Source: an uncultured Bacteroidia bacterium (GTDB lineage: Bacteria > Bacteroidota > Bacteroidia > Bacteroidales > ML635J-15). From it: 64,000 bases of DNA. Position numbers and translations under genes: made by a program. The stretch is taken from contig CADAXK010000004.1 in assembly GCA_902791865.1 (NCBI GenBank), positions 248,001 through 312,000 on the forward strand, written 5' to 3'. Positions 9,502 through 18,341 of this stretch are shown here, piece by piece; within the stretch, counting starts at the first letter, position 1; the number at the start of each line of letters is the position of its first letter. The notes beneath the pieces were generated by a model. The model had not been told where the DNA came from. It worked only from the letters and a program-made list of their open reading frames with translations, and searched no databases.

Positions 9502-10239
9502 TTATACAGTTGCTGTAATTGTACATTCAACATAACCAGTAATCTTTTGTCCATTATCATCAGTATAATCAATATCAAATGTATAATTGTTGCCATCCTT
9601 AGTAACTACAACAGCTCCCGAACTAGCATATCTTGAAGATCCATTGTCTGTATCAAAATCATAATCTGTAAAAGCCTCAATCCAACTAGCTGTTCCTAAA
9701 ATTGGTGTAACACTTGAATTATACCTATATGTTCCACCTTCTAATGAATTTGCATATAAATCAACTTCAAGCATATTTCCTCTACCAGTAAACCACTCCG
9801 ATGAAGGATCATATATCAGTTCATTCTTGTTGTAGAAATACAAATAATAATTCATTCCACCATTTACAGAACTTTCACGTAGAACCTGGAATTCTGTAAT
9901 TGGATAATGCACATTGTTTACCACAAATTCATTCGGACGCTTAACTGTAATCACCGTATGGTACGACAAAGATTTCTTTTTCGTTGTACCCGTAAGAGTA
10001 ACAGTATAAGTACCTGCTGCTTCATAAGTATGAGTTGGATTAACCTCAGTAGAAGTCTTTCCATCTCCAAAATCCCACAAATATGAATCAGAATCTATTG
10101 ACTTATTTGTAAAATTTACCACATCGCCAACATAAACCACTTCCTTATCCACCGTAAAAAAAGGTGCTGGTTCTTTGGCACATCCCGAAAAGAAAATAGC
10201 TGCTACAGCTAAAATCATTAAAAATTTAAAGTTTCTCAT
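9502..10239 (-). CDS. PKD-domain lipoprotein
   Basis: The start at MRNFKFLMIL gives 245 residues with a lipoprotein signal ending FFSGCAKE, so lipidation at Cys is expected. Residues about 27-105 form a PKD domain (SYLWDFGDGKTSTEVNPTH, GTYTVTLT), a beta-sandwich usual in adhesive or carbohydrate-active surface proteins. The remaining 140 residues are beta-rich and unrecognised. A -7 box 28 bases upstream supports this start over an in-frame ATG at 10287. No catalytic domain is seen. Confidence 0.85.
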   Translation of the reverse strand: MRNFKFLMILAVAAIFFSGCAKEPAPFFTVDKEVVYVGDVVNFTNKSIDSDSYLWDFGDGKTSTEVNPTHTYEAAGTYTVTLTGTTKKKSLSYHTVITVKRPNEFVVNNVHYPITEFQVLRESSVNGGMNYYLYFYNKNELIYDPSSEWFTGRGNMLEVDLYANSLEGGTYRYNSSVTPILGTASWIEAFTDYDFDTDNGSSRYASSGAVVVTKDGNNYTFDIDYTDDNGQKITGYVECTITATV

Positions 10240-10266
10240 TACAGTAATTTTATTAAATTTATAATG

Positions 10267-10274
10267 CAAATATA
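10267..10274 (-). promoter_or_regulatory. -7 box of the PKD lipoprotein gene
   Basis: Minus-strand TATATTTG, 28 bases before the ATG at 10239, in a very AT-rich stretch. Confidence 0.5.
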
Positions 10275-10348
10275 ATATTATCTGCAATTATAATACAACA
10301 AAATTTATAATTATAATATAATATTTTTTACATAAACATAATAACAAA

Positions 10349-10696
10349 TTGATTTCTAAAAGAATAACAGAAATAAGAAAACTCAAGAAAGTTACAGAAA
10401 AAGAATTATCAGAAGGCATAGGCATGAGCCTTACTGGATTCAGACAAGCACTTTCAAACGACGATTTCAAGATTCGCACATTACAAAAAATTGCGCAATA
10501 CTTGAATGTAGACATTTCTGTTTTTCTAAAAGAAGCACAAATAGAAACCCTCGAACAAGCCTCCTCAGAATGCCAGAACTGCAAAATAAAGGACAGCATT
10601 ATCGAAAGCAAGAATCAAATAATAAAAGAGCAAGAAACACTAATCCAGCAAATGCAGAACTTTATTGAAAAGTCAAGCAAACCTGAAGACAACTAA
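10349..10696 (+). CDS. Small XRE-type HTH protein with coiled coil
   Basis: The 115-residue product has a Cro/C1-type helix-turn-helix in residues about 1-60 (ITEIRKLKKVTEKELSEGIG, then TGFRQALSND, then IAQYLNVDISVFL), followed by CQNC and a polar coiled coil (about 80-108) likely used to dimerise. No ATG precedes the domain in frame, so TTG at 10349 is used and the exact start is uncertain. It is divergent from the PKD lipoprotein across an AT-rich gap. DNA binding is inferred; the target is unknown. Confidence 0.75.
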   Translation: MISKRITEIRKLKKVTEKELSEGIGMSLTGFRQALSNDDFKIRTLQKIAQYLNVDISVFLKEAQIETLEQASSECQNCKIKDSIIESKNQIIKEQETLIQQMQNFIEKSSKPEDN

Positions 10697-10718
10697 AATC
10701 GAATTTTTATTTCACAAC

Positions 10719-10746
10719 AAAAATGTTCTATATTTGGAACATTTTT
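10719..10746 (+). terminator. Rho-independent terminator after the HTH gene
   Basis: A 10-bp perfect stem AAAAATGTTC / GAACATTTTT with an 8-base loop and trailing T's, 22 bases after the stop. Confidence 0.75.
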
Positions 10747-10798
10747 TGATGTATTTATACTCTTTTGAAACAAAAATATTGTGTAATTTACAAGACAA

Positions 10799-11518
10799 AT
10801 GACAACCAATAACAATACTGACATTTTCGGACTTTGCTGCAAAGCCTATCTCGAAGGCGACAAGAAAGCAAAAATCACCGTCCGCACCGACATCGCCGAA
10901 ACCGACTATCTGCCAGCCGACTACCTTTTCCGCGGATTCGACGAGATGCCCGAACACGAAAAAGCAGCACTGCTAGAGGCAAAAGGCAAAATCCTCGACA
11001 TTGGCGCATGTGCAGGCTCACACTCGCTCTACTTGCAAGACAAAGGTTTCGACGTAACCGCCCTCGACATTTCTGAAGGTTGCTGCGAAGTAATGCAAAA
11101 GCGCGGAATAAAAAAGGTTGTCTGCAAAAATATTTTCGAATATAACGAACAAAAGTTCGACTCCATATTCTTGCTAATGAACGGCATCGGCATGGCTGGA
11201 ACTTTGCCAGAACTGCCGAAGCTCCTCTCCCATCTGAAATCGTTGCTAAACGACGGCGGACAAATAGTCTTCGACTCATCGGATTTGCAGTACCTTTATC
11301 TGGAAGATGACGGTTCTATGAACATCCCTCTTGGCGGCAAATACTACGGTGAACTCGTGTACGACATCTCATTCCACAGGCAGCGCTCAGGCAAATTCAA
11401 CTGGTTCTTTGCCGACCCGTATTCCGTTGAGGATTACGCAGAACAATGCGGACTAAAAATGGAAATTATACAATTGGGCGAACACTACGACTATGCCGCA
11501 AGGCTGACAATAGACTAG
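10799..11518 (+). CDS. Class I SAM-dependent methyltransferase
   Basis: The 239-residue product has the Rossmann methyltransferase motif I ILDIGACAGSHSLYL (about 65-79), an acidic residue after beta-2 (VTALDIS) and a later GGQIVFDSSD. It resembles the small-molecule methyltransferases annotated only as class I SAM-dependent; no substrate motif is recognisable. It stands alone, with a terminator in front and a repeat region behind. Codon use looks like the neighbours. Confidence 0.85.
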   Translation: MTTNNNTDIFGLCCKAYLEGDKKAKITVRTDIAETDYLPADYLFRGFDEMPEHEKAALLEAKGKILDIGACAGSHSLYLQDKGFDVTALDISEGCCEVMQKRGIKKVVCKNIFEYNEQKFDSIFLLMNGIGMAGTLPELPKLLSHLKSLLNDGGQIVFDSSDLQYLYLEDDGSMNIPLGGKYYGELVYDISFHRQRSGKFNWFFADPYSVEDYAEQCGLKMEIIQLGEHYDYAARLTID

Positions 11519-11672
11519 GCGAGAAGGCTAAAAGCCATTTGTACAGGCGCAATTCATTGCGTCTCAGAAACGGCGCAGCCATTCAAACGTGCGAAGCAAA
11601 GAGAAACAGCGTCAGCGAGAACGGTGAAACCCTCAACGAAGTTAAACGCCGAAGGCATAGAAACGGCGAAGC
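11519..11672. repeat. Intergenic repeat cluster, includes palindrome copy 2
   Basis: Contains the palindrome AGGCGCAAT-TC-ATTGCGTCT at 11545-11564 (one mismatch) and the word AACGGCG followed by CAGCC or AAGCC twice. The same pair of elements recurs at 60790-60825. No gene is seen. Confidence 0.65.
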
Positions 11673-12650
11673 CTAATCGAATGAAACTCCCGTATAGTTC
11701 GCAGCATCAATCATAGCTCGATACTCGTCTGCGGTGGGTGTAATCATATATCTCAACGGATTTACCTGCTTGCCATCAATAAGCACTTCATAATGCAAAT
11801 GCGGACCAGTCGACATTCCCGTACTTCCAACCTTTCCAATCAGTTCGCCACGCTTTACATACTGTCCTTTCTTTACAAGAATCTTGCTCAAGTGAGCATA
11901 TCTTGACGAAAGTCCGTCAACCTTATGGTCGATTTCAACCATATTACCATAACCGTGGTTGTTTCCGTCAGCAGTAACGACAACGCCATCACCAGAGGCG
12001 TAAACTGGCGTACCTGTAGGTGCGTTCATGTCGATACCAGTATGCATACGAAGGAAATGAAGCACAGGATGCATGCGATAGCCGAAATACGAACCTATGC
12101 TCGTCAAATCGCCAGGACGAATAGGCTGAAATACTGGCAAAGAAGCACTAAGTTTCTCGCGATGCTTGATTTCATCAAGTAAAGTCAGATACGACAAACT
12201 CTGCACATTCATTTTCGATTCGATGCGGTCGAGCTTCTTGGCAATACCTTTTACAAGATCGGAGGTCTCGTAGCCATCATATTTTGCATATCTGTCGGAA
12301 CCGCCAACACCGGCATTGCGTATAGTGCAAGGTATGCTGTCCTGTTCAAAAATTGTACGATATATATAGTTGTCGCGCTTTGCCATTTCGTTCAGAAGGC
12401 TATCGCTCTGCTCCAGGCGACGGCTCATCAGCTCGAAGTTCTTTTCAAGATACTCGTTTTCGGAACGCAAGATGCGCTCTTCGGGAGATTCAAAAACAAC
12501 TATATACAGGAACATTATGACAGCACCAAATATCAACGACGAAATCGTATAGGGAATCATTCTGCCGAGAAATTTCTTGAAACTGAATTTCACCTCCTCG
12601 TACTGCAACGACTCGCGATTGAATTTGTATTTTTTCTTAAACAATTTCAT
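11673..12650 (-). CDS. M23-family peptidoglycan endopeptidase, membrane-anchored
   Basis: The start at MKLFKKKYKF gives 325 residues. One transmembrane helix (about 31-53) anchors the protein, a coiled coil follows (about 55-100), and a LytM/M23 domain occupies about 185-305. Zinc and catalytic residues are in place: H203 and D207 (HTGID), H252 (YAHLS), H284 and H286 (GPHLHYEV). Cutting of peptide cross-links in the periplasm is the expected activity. The layout (short cytoplasmic tail, helix, coiled coil, M23) is the common Bacteroidota one. It is divergent from alaS with back-to-back -7 boxes. Confidence 0.93.
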   Translation of the reverse strand: MKLFKKKYKFNRESLQYEEVKFSFKKFLGRMIPYTISSLIFGAVIMFLYIVVFESPEERILRSENEYLEKNFELMSRRLEQSDSLLNEMAKRDNYIYRTIFEQDSIPCTIRNAGVGGSDRYAKYDGYETSDLVKGIAKKLDRIESKMNVQSLSYLTLLDEIKHREKLSASLPVFQPIRPGDLTSIGSYFGYRMHPVLHFLRMHTGIDMNAPTGTPVYASGDGVVVTADGNNHGYGNMVEIDHKVDGLSSRYAHLSKILVKKGQYVKRGELIGKVGSTGMSTGPHLHYEVLIDGKQVNPLRYMITPTADEYRAMIDAANYTGVSFD

Positions 12651-12683
12651 CTTCGGACGATGAGTTTTTAACAAAAAACGGCG

Positions 12684-12691
12684 CAAAATTA
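12684..12691 (-). promoter_or_regulatory. -7 box of the M23 gene
   Basis: Minus-strand TAATTTTG, 34 bases before the ATG at 12650. It is paired with an oppositely directed box at 12703. Confidence 0.6.
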
Positions 12692-12702
12692 ACAATATTG
12701 TT

Positions 12703-12710
12703 TAATTTTG
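12703..12710 (+). promoter_or_regulatory. -7 box of alaS
   Basis: TAATTTTG, 56 bases before the alaS ATG. It forms a compact divergent promoter region with the M23 box. Confidence 0.5.
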
Positions 12711-12765
12711 CAAAATTTTTGAAACGACTTATAAAAATAATATTGATAATCAATATATTAACAAA

Positions 12766-15390
12766 ATGAACTCAAAGGAAATTAGAGCAAGATTCAAGAG
12801 CTACTTCGAGAGAAACGGACACAAGATTGTGCCAAGTTCATCGATGATTGTCAAGGGTGACCCGACCCTGATGTTTACCAATGCAGGTATGAACCAATTT
12901 AAGGATATTTTCCTTGGAATAAGAAAACCGGAATCGCTTCGCGTTGCCGACTCGCAAAAATGCCTCCGCGTATCGGGAAAGCACAACGACCTTGAAGATG
13001 TAGGACACGACACCTACCACCACACAATGTTCGAAATGCTTGGTAACTGGTCGTTTGGAGACTACTTTAAGGAAGATGCCATACGCCTTGCATGGAATCT
13101 GCTTACCGAGGAATATGGAATCGACAAGAACCGCCTTTATGTAACGGTTTTCGGTGGCGACCCGAAGGAAAACCTCGACATCGACCACGAAGCCGAAAAC
13201 TTCTGGCTGAAATATGTTCCAAAGGACCGCATTATTTACGGGTCGAAGAAGGACAACTTCTGGGAAATGGGCGACCAAGGACCTTGCGGACCTTGCTCCG
13301 AAATTCACATCGACCTGCGCGACGACGATGAACGCGCAAAAGTCGCAGGTGCAGAACTTGTAAACAAGGACAATCCGCAAGTGATTGAAATTTGGAACCT
13401 TGTGTTCATCCAATACAACCGCAAGGCCGACGGCACACTCGAACCTCTACCACAGAAGCATATTGATACAGGTATGGGATTCGAACGTCTGTGTGCTGTA
13501 CTGCAAGGCAAAAAATCGAACTACGACACCGACATTTTCCAGACAATTATTGGTGAAATTTCGAAGATTTCGGGCAAAAAATATGGCGTGGACAACAAAA
13601 CCGACATCGCTTTGCGCGTAGTTGCCGACCATTTGAGAGCAGTTTCGTTCGCTATTGCCGACGGTCAGCTGCCATCAAACAACAAGGCTGGCTATGTTAT
13701 CCGCCGAATCCTGCGCCGCGCCGTCCGCTACGCATACTCCTTCCTCGACATCAAGACTCCGTTCATGTACAAGCTGGTAGATACTTTGGTTGACCTTATG
13801 GGCGACTCCTTCCCCGAACTCGTTTCGCAGAAGAATTTGGTTGAAAAGGTCATCAACGAGGAAGAAACCGTATTCCTGCGCACGCTCGAACGCGGTCTGC
13901 GTCTGCTCGACACCGAAATGGACAAGCTGAAATCGGAAGGCAAGACCGAAATTTCGGGTGTTCAGGCATTCCTGCTGTACGACACCTACGGATTCCCGCT
14001 CGACCTTACCGAACTTATTGCCCGCGAAAAGGGTTATACCGTCAACAAGCCCGATTTCGATGCTGAAATGGCAAAGCAGAAGGAACGCGCACGCAACGCC
14101 GCCGAGGTAAACACCGACGACTGGGTAATCGTCGATGAAGCCGACTGCGAATTTACCGGCTACGACAGCCTCCGCGAAAACGCAAGCATACTACGCTACC
14201 GCAAGGTCGTACAGAAAAACGAAACTTTGTACCACATTGTCTTCGACCGCACACCGTTCTACGCCGAAAAAGGCGGTCAGGTTGGCGACAAGGGCGTAAT
14301 CGTTGACGGTGAAAAGCGCATACCTATTATTAATACAATAGAAGAACACAACCTGCGCATCCACGTTACCAAGGAAATGCCACAGAACATCGACGGCAAC
14401 TTTGAAATCATTGTTGATGCTGCCCGCCGCACTGAAATCACCAACAACCACACCGCAACCCACCTGCTTCACTATGCTTTGCGTTCGGTTCTCGGAACTC
14501 ACGTCGAGCAGAAAGGTTCGATGGTTAACGATGAAAGACTGCGTTTCGACTTTGCTCACTTCAACAAGATGACTGCCGATGAAATTCGCCAGACCGAAAT
14601 CATTGTCAACGAGTTAATCCGCCAGAATATAGTAAAGGAAGAAAACCGTTCGGCAAACATCGAGGAAGCCAAGGCAATGGGCGCAATGGCTTTGTTTGGT
14701 GAAAAATACGGAAAGGTTGTCCGCGTAATAAAGTTCGGCGAATCGATAGAACTTTGCGGTGGTACACACGTTGCAAGCACAGGACAGATTGGTTTCTTCA
14801 AGATAATTTCGGAAAGCGCAATTGCTGCAGGTGTACGCCGTATCGAGGCTATAACCGGCAAGGCAGCACAGGAATACATATTCAAGCAAATCGACACCTT
14901 GAGCGAAATCTCGGCCAAGTTCAACAATGCCAAGAACCTTGTAGGCGGAATCGAGACAATGATGAACGAAAACGCCACACTCAAGAAGCAGGTTGAAGCA
15001 TACAAGTTGGAAGAACTGAAGTCGTTGAAGAAATCGTTGGTTGAAAAAGCAGAAAACCGCAACGGCACAACCCTCATCTGCACGCGCATCGACGGACACA
15101 ACGGAAACGACATCAAGGAAATATGTACGCAACTTCGTGGCGAGCTCAACAACTTTGCATGCATAGTTGGTAGCATTTGCGACGACAAGCCAGCACTTGC
15201 CATTGCTTTGTCCGACAACCTTGTTAAGGACAAAGGCTTGAACGCAGGAAACCTTGTCCGCGAATCGGCAAAGCTTATGCAAGGCGGAGGCGGTGGACAG
15301 CCGTTTATGGCAACCGCAGGCGGAAAGGACATCTCAAAGATTGACGATGCCATTTCGTTTGCAAAGGCTGAAATAGAAAAGGTATTGTAA
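12766..15390 (+). CDS. alaS: Alanyl-tRNA synthetase
   Basis: AlaRS charges tRNA-Ala in the cytoplasm. The 874-residue length is usual. The class II catalytic core starts at residue 1 ([37 protein letters not shown]). The editing domain has the zinc-binding HTATH (H562, H566) and CGGTH (C664, H668), so hydrolysis of mischarged Ser/Gly-tRNA should work. The C-terminal C-Ala/DHHA1 domain is present with the glycine-rich GGGGGQPF loop. No frameshift or missing part is seen. Confidence 0.98.
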   Translation: MNSKEIRARFKSYFERNGHKIVPSSSMIVKGDPTLMFTNAGMNQFKDIFLGIRKPESLRVADSQKCLRVSGKHNDLEDVGHDTYHHTMFEMLGNWSFGDYFKEDAIRLAWNLLTEEYGIDKNRLYVTVFGGDPKENLDIDHEAENFWLKYVPKDRIIYGSKKDNFWEMGDQGPCGPCSEIHIDLRDDDERAKVAGAELVNKDNPQVIEIWNLVFIQYNRKADGTLEPLPQKHIDTGMGFERLCAVLQGKKSNYDTDIFQTIIGEISKISGKKYGVDNKTDIALRVVADHLRAVSFAIADGQLPSNNKAGYVIRRILRRAVRYAYSFLDIKTPFMYKLVDTLVDLMGDSFPELVSQKNLVEKVINEEETVFLRTLERGLRLLDTEMDKLKSEGKTEISGVQAFLLYDTYGFPLDLTELIAREKGYTVNKPDFDAEMAKQKERARNAAEVNTDDWVIVDEADCEFTGYDSLRENASILRYRKVVQKNETLYHIVFDRTPFYAEKGGQVGDKGVIVDGEKRIPIINTIEEHNLRIHVTKEMPQNIDGNFEIIVDAARRTEITNNHTATHLLHYALRSVLGTHVEQKGSMVNDERLRFDFAHFNKMTADEIRQTEIIVNELIRQNIVKEENRSANIEEAKAMGAMALFGEKYGKVVRVIKFGESIELCGGTHVASTGQIGFFKIISESAIAAGVRRIEAITGKAAQEYIFKQIDTLSEISAKFNNAKNLVGGIETMMNENATLKKQVEAYKLEELKSLKKSLVEKAENRNGTTLICTRIDGHNGNDIKEICTQLRGELNNFACIVGSICDDKPALAIALSDNLVKDKGLNAGNLVRESAKLMQGGGGGQPFMATAGGKDISKIDDAISFAKAEIEKVL

Positions 15391-15408
15391 ATAGACTATA
15401 TCTAAAGT

Positions 15409-15464
15409 AAAAATCCCCATTTCGTCATCCTGAACTTGTTTCAAGGTCTGAAATGGGGATTTTT
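15409..15464. terminator. Repeat-derived terminator, copy 1
   Basis: A perfect 15-bp stem, AAAAATCCCCATTTC against its complement, encloses GTCATCCTGAACTTGTTTCA. A near-identical copy lies at 17528-17580. The strong stem plus T-run should end alaS transcription. The inner word is one I recognise as a common bacterial intergenic repeat. Confidence 0.85.
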
Positions 15465-15509
15465 TATTTTACCATCAACATAAATGTCGGAAATAAGGCA
15501 AAAAATTTG

Positions 15510-15517
15510 TAAATTTG
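15510..15517 (+). promoter_or_regulatory. -7 box ahead of the zinc-ribbon gene
   Basis: TAAATTTG, 86 bases before the ATG at 15603. Confidence 0.45.
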
Positions 15518-15602
15518 CAATGTCTTTATTCTCAAACTTTGTTTAACGGACTTCACAAAGTATGAGGAAGTTACAAAAGTTGAAGTCCTAAATATTATAA
15601 AA

Positions 15603-16673
15603 ATGGATACTACCGTATTAAAATGTCCCGGTTGCGGTTCTTCGTTGCCATACAACGCAGAAAAAGGGCTTTGGGTGTGCGAAACCTGCGGCGCGGAGTT
15701 CTCCGAAGAAGAAATCCTGAAAATGACGGAGGCAAAATCCGATGCAGACATCGACATCAACAAGTCTGATTACAAAGAAGATACCACGCCAGACCCAGAC
15801 CAACCGCAACTCAATCTTTACCGTTGCCAAAACTGTGGTGCAGAAATGGTTACCGACGAGAACACGGCTTCTACTTTCTGTGTTTACTGTGGTAGCACAG
15901 GAATTTTAAAGTCGAGACTTGAAGGCAAATTCCGCCCGAAATATGTAATCCCGTTCTCGACGACAAAGCAACAGGCAATAACAGCATACAACGGTCTAAG
16001 GAAAAAGCGTTTCCTTGCCCCAAAAGAGTTCGGACAGAGGGAAAACATTGAGAAAATTACCGGAGTTTACATCCCTTTCTGGCTTTACAACGGACAATCG
16101 GAAGGCTATATCGATGGAGAAAGGCACGAACTGGCAAAAACATGGCGCGAAGGCGACTATAAATGCACGCAAACCAATGTTTACCACGAATATCGTGAAG
16201 GAATGGAAAGTTTTGAGAGAGTTCCTGCCGATGGCAGTGAAAAATTCGACGACAATCTGATGGACTCCATCGAGCCGTTCAAATTTGAAGCACTGGTACC
16301 GTTCAATTATTCGTATTTGTCAGGATTTTTGGCCGAAAAATACGATGTAAGCGCAGAAGACAACGAAGACCGGGCAAACCTCAGAATGAACAATTCGTTA
16401 AAACAGTCGCTCTCATCAACAATCAACGGCGTGCTTGTCTCGTCAAAAGAAGACATCAACTGCAAGATAGAAAACGTTGACTATGTATTGCTGCCCGTAT
16501 GGATGCTGAACACTTTTGTCAAAGGCAAACCCTACTCTTTTGCAATGAACGGACAAACTGGGAAAATTGTCGGAGACATTCCCATATCCAAAGGCAAATC
16601 AGTACTGTTCTTCTTGATTCTCTTCGCATTAGGATTCGGAATTGCAGCATTATTCGCTATTCTATTTGATTAA
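15603..16673 (+). CDS. Zinc-ribbon protein with C-terminal membrane helix
   Basis: This 356-residue protein opens with two rubredoxin-like zinc ribbons: CPGCG...CETCG (about 8-33) and CQNCG...CVYCG (about 75-100). A middle alpha/beta region of about 200 residues follows, then a hydrophobic helix near the C-terminus (about 325-350). Proteins of this form are often labelled PriA-like or TFIIB-type zinc-ribbon proteins, but there is no helicase domain here. It is separated by 14 bases containing AGGAGG from the TPM gene, so the two are probably co-translated. A membrane-linked quality-control or assembly role is possible but not shown. Confidence 0.8.
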   Translation: MDTTVLKCPGCGSSLPYNAEKGLWVCETCGAEFSEEEILKMTEAKSDADIDINKSDYKEDTTPDPDQPQLNLYRCQNCGAEMVTDENTASTFCVYCGSTGILKSRLEGKFRPKYVIPFSTTKQQAITAYNGLRKKRFLAPKEFGQRENIEKITGVYIPFWLYNGQSEGYIDGERHELAKTWREGDYKCTQTNVYHEYREGMESFERVPADGSEKFDDNLMDSIEPFKFEALVPFNYSYLSGFLAEKYDVSAEDNEDRANLRMNNSLKQSLSSTINGVLVSSKEDINCKIENVDYVLLPVWMLNTFVKGKPYSFAMNGQTGKIVGDIPISKGKSVLFFLILFALGFGIAALFAILFD

Positions 16674-16687
16674 GAAAGGAGGTCAAT

Positions 16688-17524
16688 ATGAAGAATATTT
16701 TTTCAACAATACTGCTTCTGGTTGCCAGTTTGTATGGATTTGCACAAGGCGACATTTATTCAATCGGAGAAAGGACAGAAAGCGAACCGCATGTAAAAAA
16801 GTTCCAAGTAACGGAGGCAAACATCGAATATGTTCTTACAACGCCTTACGTCGATACATCATATAAGATATACGACTATGCGGAACTTTTGACAGAGACC
16901 CAGCGCATTCAAATCAAGCAGCGTTGCCGCGAATTCATGAGCAAAACCGGGCTTGACATTGCAATTGTAACCATAAACGAGAATCCCAAACCATCCTTCA
17001 ACGACTACGCGCCATCAGACGTGTACATTCAGGATTTCTACGACTACAACGATTTCAAGGCCGATGGCGTTATGCTGATTATAGACCAGGCCTACGGCAG
17101 AAACCGCTATTACGACGCTGGTAGTCTGGCAGAAATGTCGGTTATTGGCGACAGGGTTGACAGTTATGCAGAAAGCATGAAGCCATTGTACCAGAGCGAG
17201 GATTATTACGGTGAAATAATGTGGTTTATCAACGCAGTCGAAGAAGATTACCTATATGATATTTCGTTCCCCAAATGGAAATGCGGAATATTTGCATTGC
17301 TTTTTGCATGGCTTATCTGGGGGTTTCACCGCAAAAAATACAAACTTGTATTTAAAGCTACCAGCGCAAACGACTACAAGAAGCAAGGTTCATTCAAATT
17401 GACAAAAGAAAGCACCAAGTTTGTAAGATCGTTCACGACGAGAACCTACTCGCCCAAGAGTAGCGGCAGTGGCAGCAGCGGTCACGGCTCGTCAGGAGGT
17501 AGTCACTCAGGCGGAGGCTTCTAA
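16688..17524 (+). CDS. TPM-domain protein, YgcG-like
   Basis: The 278-residue product has a signal peptide (about 1-20, ending YGFAQG), a TPM domain in about 50-190 (YAELLTETQRIQIKQRC, GLDIAIVTINENP, DGVMLIIDQAYGRNRYYDAG), one transmembrane helix (about 198-214), and a tail ending in the low-complexity GSSGGSHSGGGF typical of YgcG-like proteins. TPM domains face the periplasm; their role in Bacteroidota is unclear. An unusually good AGGAGG Shine-Dalgarno precedes the ATG. It pairs with the zinc-ribbon gene, and the two-gene unit is bracketed by the repeat terminators. Confidence 0.88.
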   Translation: MKNIFSTILLLVASLYGFAQGDIYSIGERTESEPHVKKFQVTEANIEYVLTTPYVDTSYKIYDYAELLTETQRIQIKQRCREFMSKTGLDIAIVTINENPKPSFNDYAPSDVYIQDFYDYNDFKADGVMLIIDQAYGRNRYYDAGSLAEMSVIGDRVDSYAESMKPLYQSEDYYGEIMWFINAVEEDYLYDISFPKWKCGIFALLFAWLIWGFHRKKYKLVFKATSANDYKKQGSFKLTKESTKFVRSFTTRTYSPKSSGSGSSGHGSSGGSHSGGGF

Positions 17525-17527
17525 AAC

Positions 17528-17580
17528 AAAAATCCCCATTTCGTCATCCTGAACTTGTTTCAGAATCCGAAATGGGGATT
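17528..17580. terminator. Repeat-derived terminator, copy 2
   Basis: The same design as 15409-15464: AATCCCCATTTC against GAAATGGGGATT around GTCATCCTGAACTTGTTTCA, starting 4 bases after the TPM stop and followed by a T-run. It also serves the convergent flavin-reductase gene. Confidence 0.85.
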
Positions 17581-17599
17581 ATTTTTTGTTAAAAGAGAA

Positions 17600-18217
17600 T
17601 TATCTCACAAAATTCGTCGCAACCCTCTCCTCTTTTTCAGGCAAGCCAAATTTTTCCTTGCCGAGCGCAATGCTCTTTATAAGGAATGACATGTTCCTTG
17701 CAAGGGTGCGCATAGTCTGCAAGCCTTCGGCATCCTTTTCGGCTTCGCCTGGCAAGCGTCCATGTACGCTGTTCCAATACTGACTCGATGCAACCGGCAT
17801 TCCAGCAATGGTAAAATACTTGTTCAGTTCGTCGAATGTTGACGACAAACCGCCACGACGAGCCACGACAACGCTTGCCCCGACCTTCATGGTCATATCG
17901 TAACTGGCACTGTAGAACAATCTGTCGAGAAATGCCACAAGCGTAGCATTTGCCGATGCGTAGTAAACAGGGCTTCCGAGAACAATTCCGTCGCAAGCTT
18001 CAAACTTTGGTGCAACTTCGTTGACAATATCATCGAAAACACATTTCCCCCTGGTTGCACACGAACCACAAGCCACGCAACCGCGAATTGCAAGATTTCC
18101 AACTTGGATATATTCCGTATCAATGCCATTTTCAGCAAAAACCTTTTCCATCTCATGCAATGCAATGGCTGTATTTCCATTTGCACGAGGACTTCCGTTG
18201 ATAAGTATAACTTTCAT
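17600..18217 (-). CDS. NADPH-dependent FMN reductase / flavodoxin-like oxidoreductase
   Basis: The start at MKVILINGSPR gives 205 residues. The flavodoxin-like fold is shown by the FMN phosphate loop GSPRANGNTA (about 8-17), the IRGCVACGSC cysteine cluster (about 44-53) common to iron-sulfur flavoprotein-like reductases, and GIVLGSPVYYASAN (about 77-90). It should use NAD(P)H to reduce flavin, quinones or other small acceptors; the substrate cannot be told. A -7 box 16 bases upstream supports the start. Confidence 0.9.
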   Translation of the reverse strand: MKVILINGSPRANGNTAIALHEMEKVFAENGIDTEYIQVGNLAIRGCVACGSCATRGKCVFDDIVNEVAPKFEACDGIVLGSPVYYASANATLVAFLDRLFYSASYDMTMKVGASVVVARRGGLSSTFDELNKYFTIAGMPVASSQYWNSVHGRLPGEAEKDAEGLQTMRTLARNMSFLIKSIALGKEKFGLPEKEERVATNFVR

Positions 18218-18232
18218 AATGAATATTTTCCA

Positions 18233-18240
18233 CAAAGATA
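18233..18240 (-). promoter_or_regulatory. -7 box of the flavin-reductase gene
   Basis: Minus-strand TATCTTTG, 16 bases before the ATG at 18217. Confidence 0.55.
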
Positions 18241-18312
18241 CGATAAAAAAGCATGAAAAATCCGCATAAAAACATTTTTTCAACAGAAACCTTTTTGTTT
18301 CAAAATATTCAA

Positions 18313-18320
18313 TAACTTTG
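18313..18320 (+). promoter_or_regulatory. -7 box of the PGRP amidase gene
   Basis: TAACTTTG, 22 bases before the ATG at 18342; TTTG at 18294-18297 is a possible -33 element, though the spacing is short. It excludes the longer in-frame start at 18318. Confidence 0.6.
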
Positions 18321-18341
18321 TATGTTTCAAATTTTCAAGCA

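Noticed and set aside
14556..15353. 265-residue antisense ORF in alaS
   Set aside because: A shadow of the strongly coding alaS frame; its composition is that of reversed codons and no motif is seen.
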